Shown: in pieces, positions 63,330 through 64,000 of the stretch
Layout: every line of letters starts with the position of its first letter
How positions within the stretch are numbered: position 1 is the first letter of the stretch
NCBI RefSeq assembly: GCF_029637605.1
Contig: NZ_CP121261.1
Coordinates: 4,278,001-4,342,000 of the forward strand
Direction: 5' to 3'
From: Achromobacter spanius
Lineage (GTDB): Bacteria > Pseudomonadota > Gammaproteobacteria > Burkholderiales > Burkholderiaceae_B
Length of the DNA stretch: 64,000 nt
Position numbers and translations under genes: made by a program
Notes under the pieces: model-generated
What the model was told of the DNA's origin: nothing
Database searches by the model: none
Seen by the model: the letters and a program-made list of their open reading frames with translations, nothing else

Positions 63330-64000
63330 TTAAGACCTTTTCTGGCGCAGCAGCGCCTGCTTGAAGCGTTCAAACTCCTGATTGAAGTCGAGTGTACGCT
63401 TCTGGGACGTCATGGCCGCCAGGACGCTGCTGCCACTGCCTTGCGGCTTGACCCAGATCCAGACACGGCGGTCGCGGATGTAGAACATCGAAAACACCCC
63501 CAGGACCAGCAACAGGCTGCCCAGGTAGACCGTGTTCTTGCCCGGCGTGCGGCTGACCTGGAACACGCTTGCCTGCACATGGTTGAAGTCGGCCAGCGAC
63601 AGGAACACCGGCGCGGGATAGACCGTCAGGTCGGACAGTGCCGCCACGGCCAGGCGCGACCACACCGCCGCGCGCTCGCCGTCGGGGCCTTCGACCGCGA
63701 CGGGGGGCAAGCCGGCGCGTTCGCGCTCAATGGCGCGCAGTTCGTTCATGCTGGCGCCGATCAGCCGGATCACCACATCAGCGGCTCGCTCCAGGTCGGC
63801 GGCGGGCGTGTTGGCTTGCAGAAAGGCGGCGACCGCTTGCAGGCCGCCCGACGCAAAGGTCTCCAACGCGCGCTCGGCGGCGGTTTGCAGGGGCTGGCGG
63901 TCCGTGCCGGACGGACTGTTGCGCTCGGCGAAACGGCGGGCGGCTTCGCGGCGCGCGGCCGGGTCGGCCAGCGTGGCGCGCAGCCGCATGAATTCGGCGA
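63330..64000 (-). CDS. resB: Cytochrome c biogenesis protein ResB, C-terminal fragment
   Basis: The frame is open to the right edge (upstream residues AEF precede the first visible Met at 63989), so about the last 220 residues are visible. The C-terminal part has one transmembrane helix (VYLGSLLLVLGVFSMFYI) and the RRVWIWVKPQGSGS segment typical of ResB (Ccs1) proteins, followed by a short cytoplasmic tail (LDFNQEFERFKQALLRQ). It pairs with the WWD protein downstream. Confidence 0.92.
   Translation of the reverse strand, partial: AEFMRLRATLADPAARREAARRFAERNSPSGTDRQPLQTAAERALETFASGGLQAVAAFLQANTPAADLERAADVVIRLIGASMNELRAIERERAGLPPVAVEGPDGERAAVWSRLAVAALSDLTVYPAPVFLSLADFNHVQASVFQVSRTPGKNTVYLGSLLLVLGVFSMFYIRDRRVWIWVKPQGSGSSVLAAMTSQKRTLDFNQEFERFKQALLRQKRS

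Overview
The window is GC-rich, densely coding DNA from a betaproteobacterium of the Burkholderiales, most likely Alcaligenaceae and best fitting Achromobacter or a close Bordetella relative. This is inferred from gene content and order: ssb / MFS / uvrA, dgt-aroB-aroK / mrcA, cyaY / lptM-lysA, system II cytochrome c biogenesis (ccsB-resB), and DUF4148 proteins. No rRNA, tRNA, insertion sequence, prophage or CRISPR array was seen.

Left part (1-10 kb): the 3' end of malate synthase G with its terminator; a TetR gene with near-identical palindromic operators before and after it, followed by a tiny membrane ORF and a nicotinamidase-like hydrolase; a second TetR gene next to three tandem DUF4148 secreted small proteins on an exact 420-bp period, with a shared operator-like palindrome family; an AraC regulator divergent from a TonB-dependent siderophore receptor; and a D-tartrate dehydratase divergent from a TtdR-like LysR regulator.

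Middle (10-32.6 kb): housekeeping genes ssb, an MFS exporter, uvrA, a GST, dgt, aroB, aroK and mrcA. A catabolic operon on the minus strand follows (dihydropyrimidinase-type hydantoinase, ATZ/TRZ-type amidohydrolase, then a complete Dpp-type ABC importer), with a divergent GntR regulator. Then come cyaY, lptM and lysA.

Right part (32.7-61.9 kb): a complete type VI secretion system. Minus strand, left block: tssJ, tssK, tssL (OmpA-fused), tssM, tagF and a membrane pseudokinase. Plus strand: tssQ and a short FHA protein. Minus strand, right block: tssA, tssB, tssC, hcp, tagJ, tssE, tssF, a DUF3540 protein, tssG, clpV. Divergent plus-strand spike module: vgrG, a small membrane protein, a DUF2169-pentapeptide fusion, a second pentapeptide protein and a DUF4150 PAAR-like tip. 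All 13 core Tss proteins are present. The unusual parts are the gp5-like DUF3540 protein inside the baseplate genes, the degenerate kinase/FHA pair, and a spike module with two beta-helical pentapeptide proteins but no recognisable toxin or immunity gene. The window ends in ccsB and the 3' part of resB.

All calls come from reading the sequence; no database search was run.
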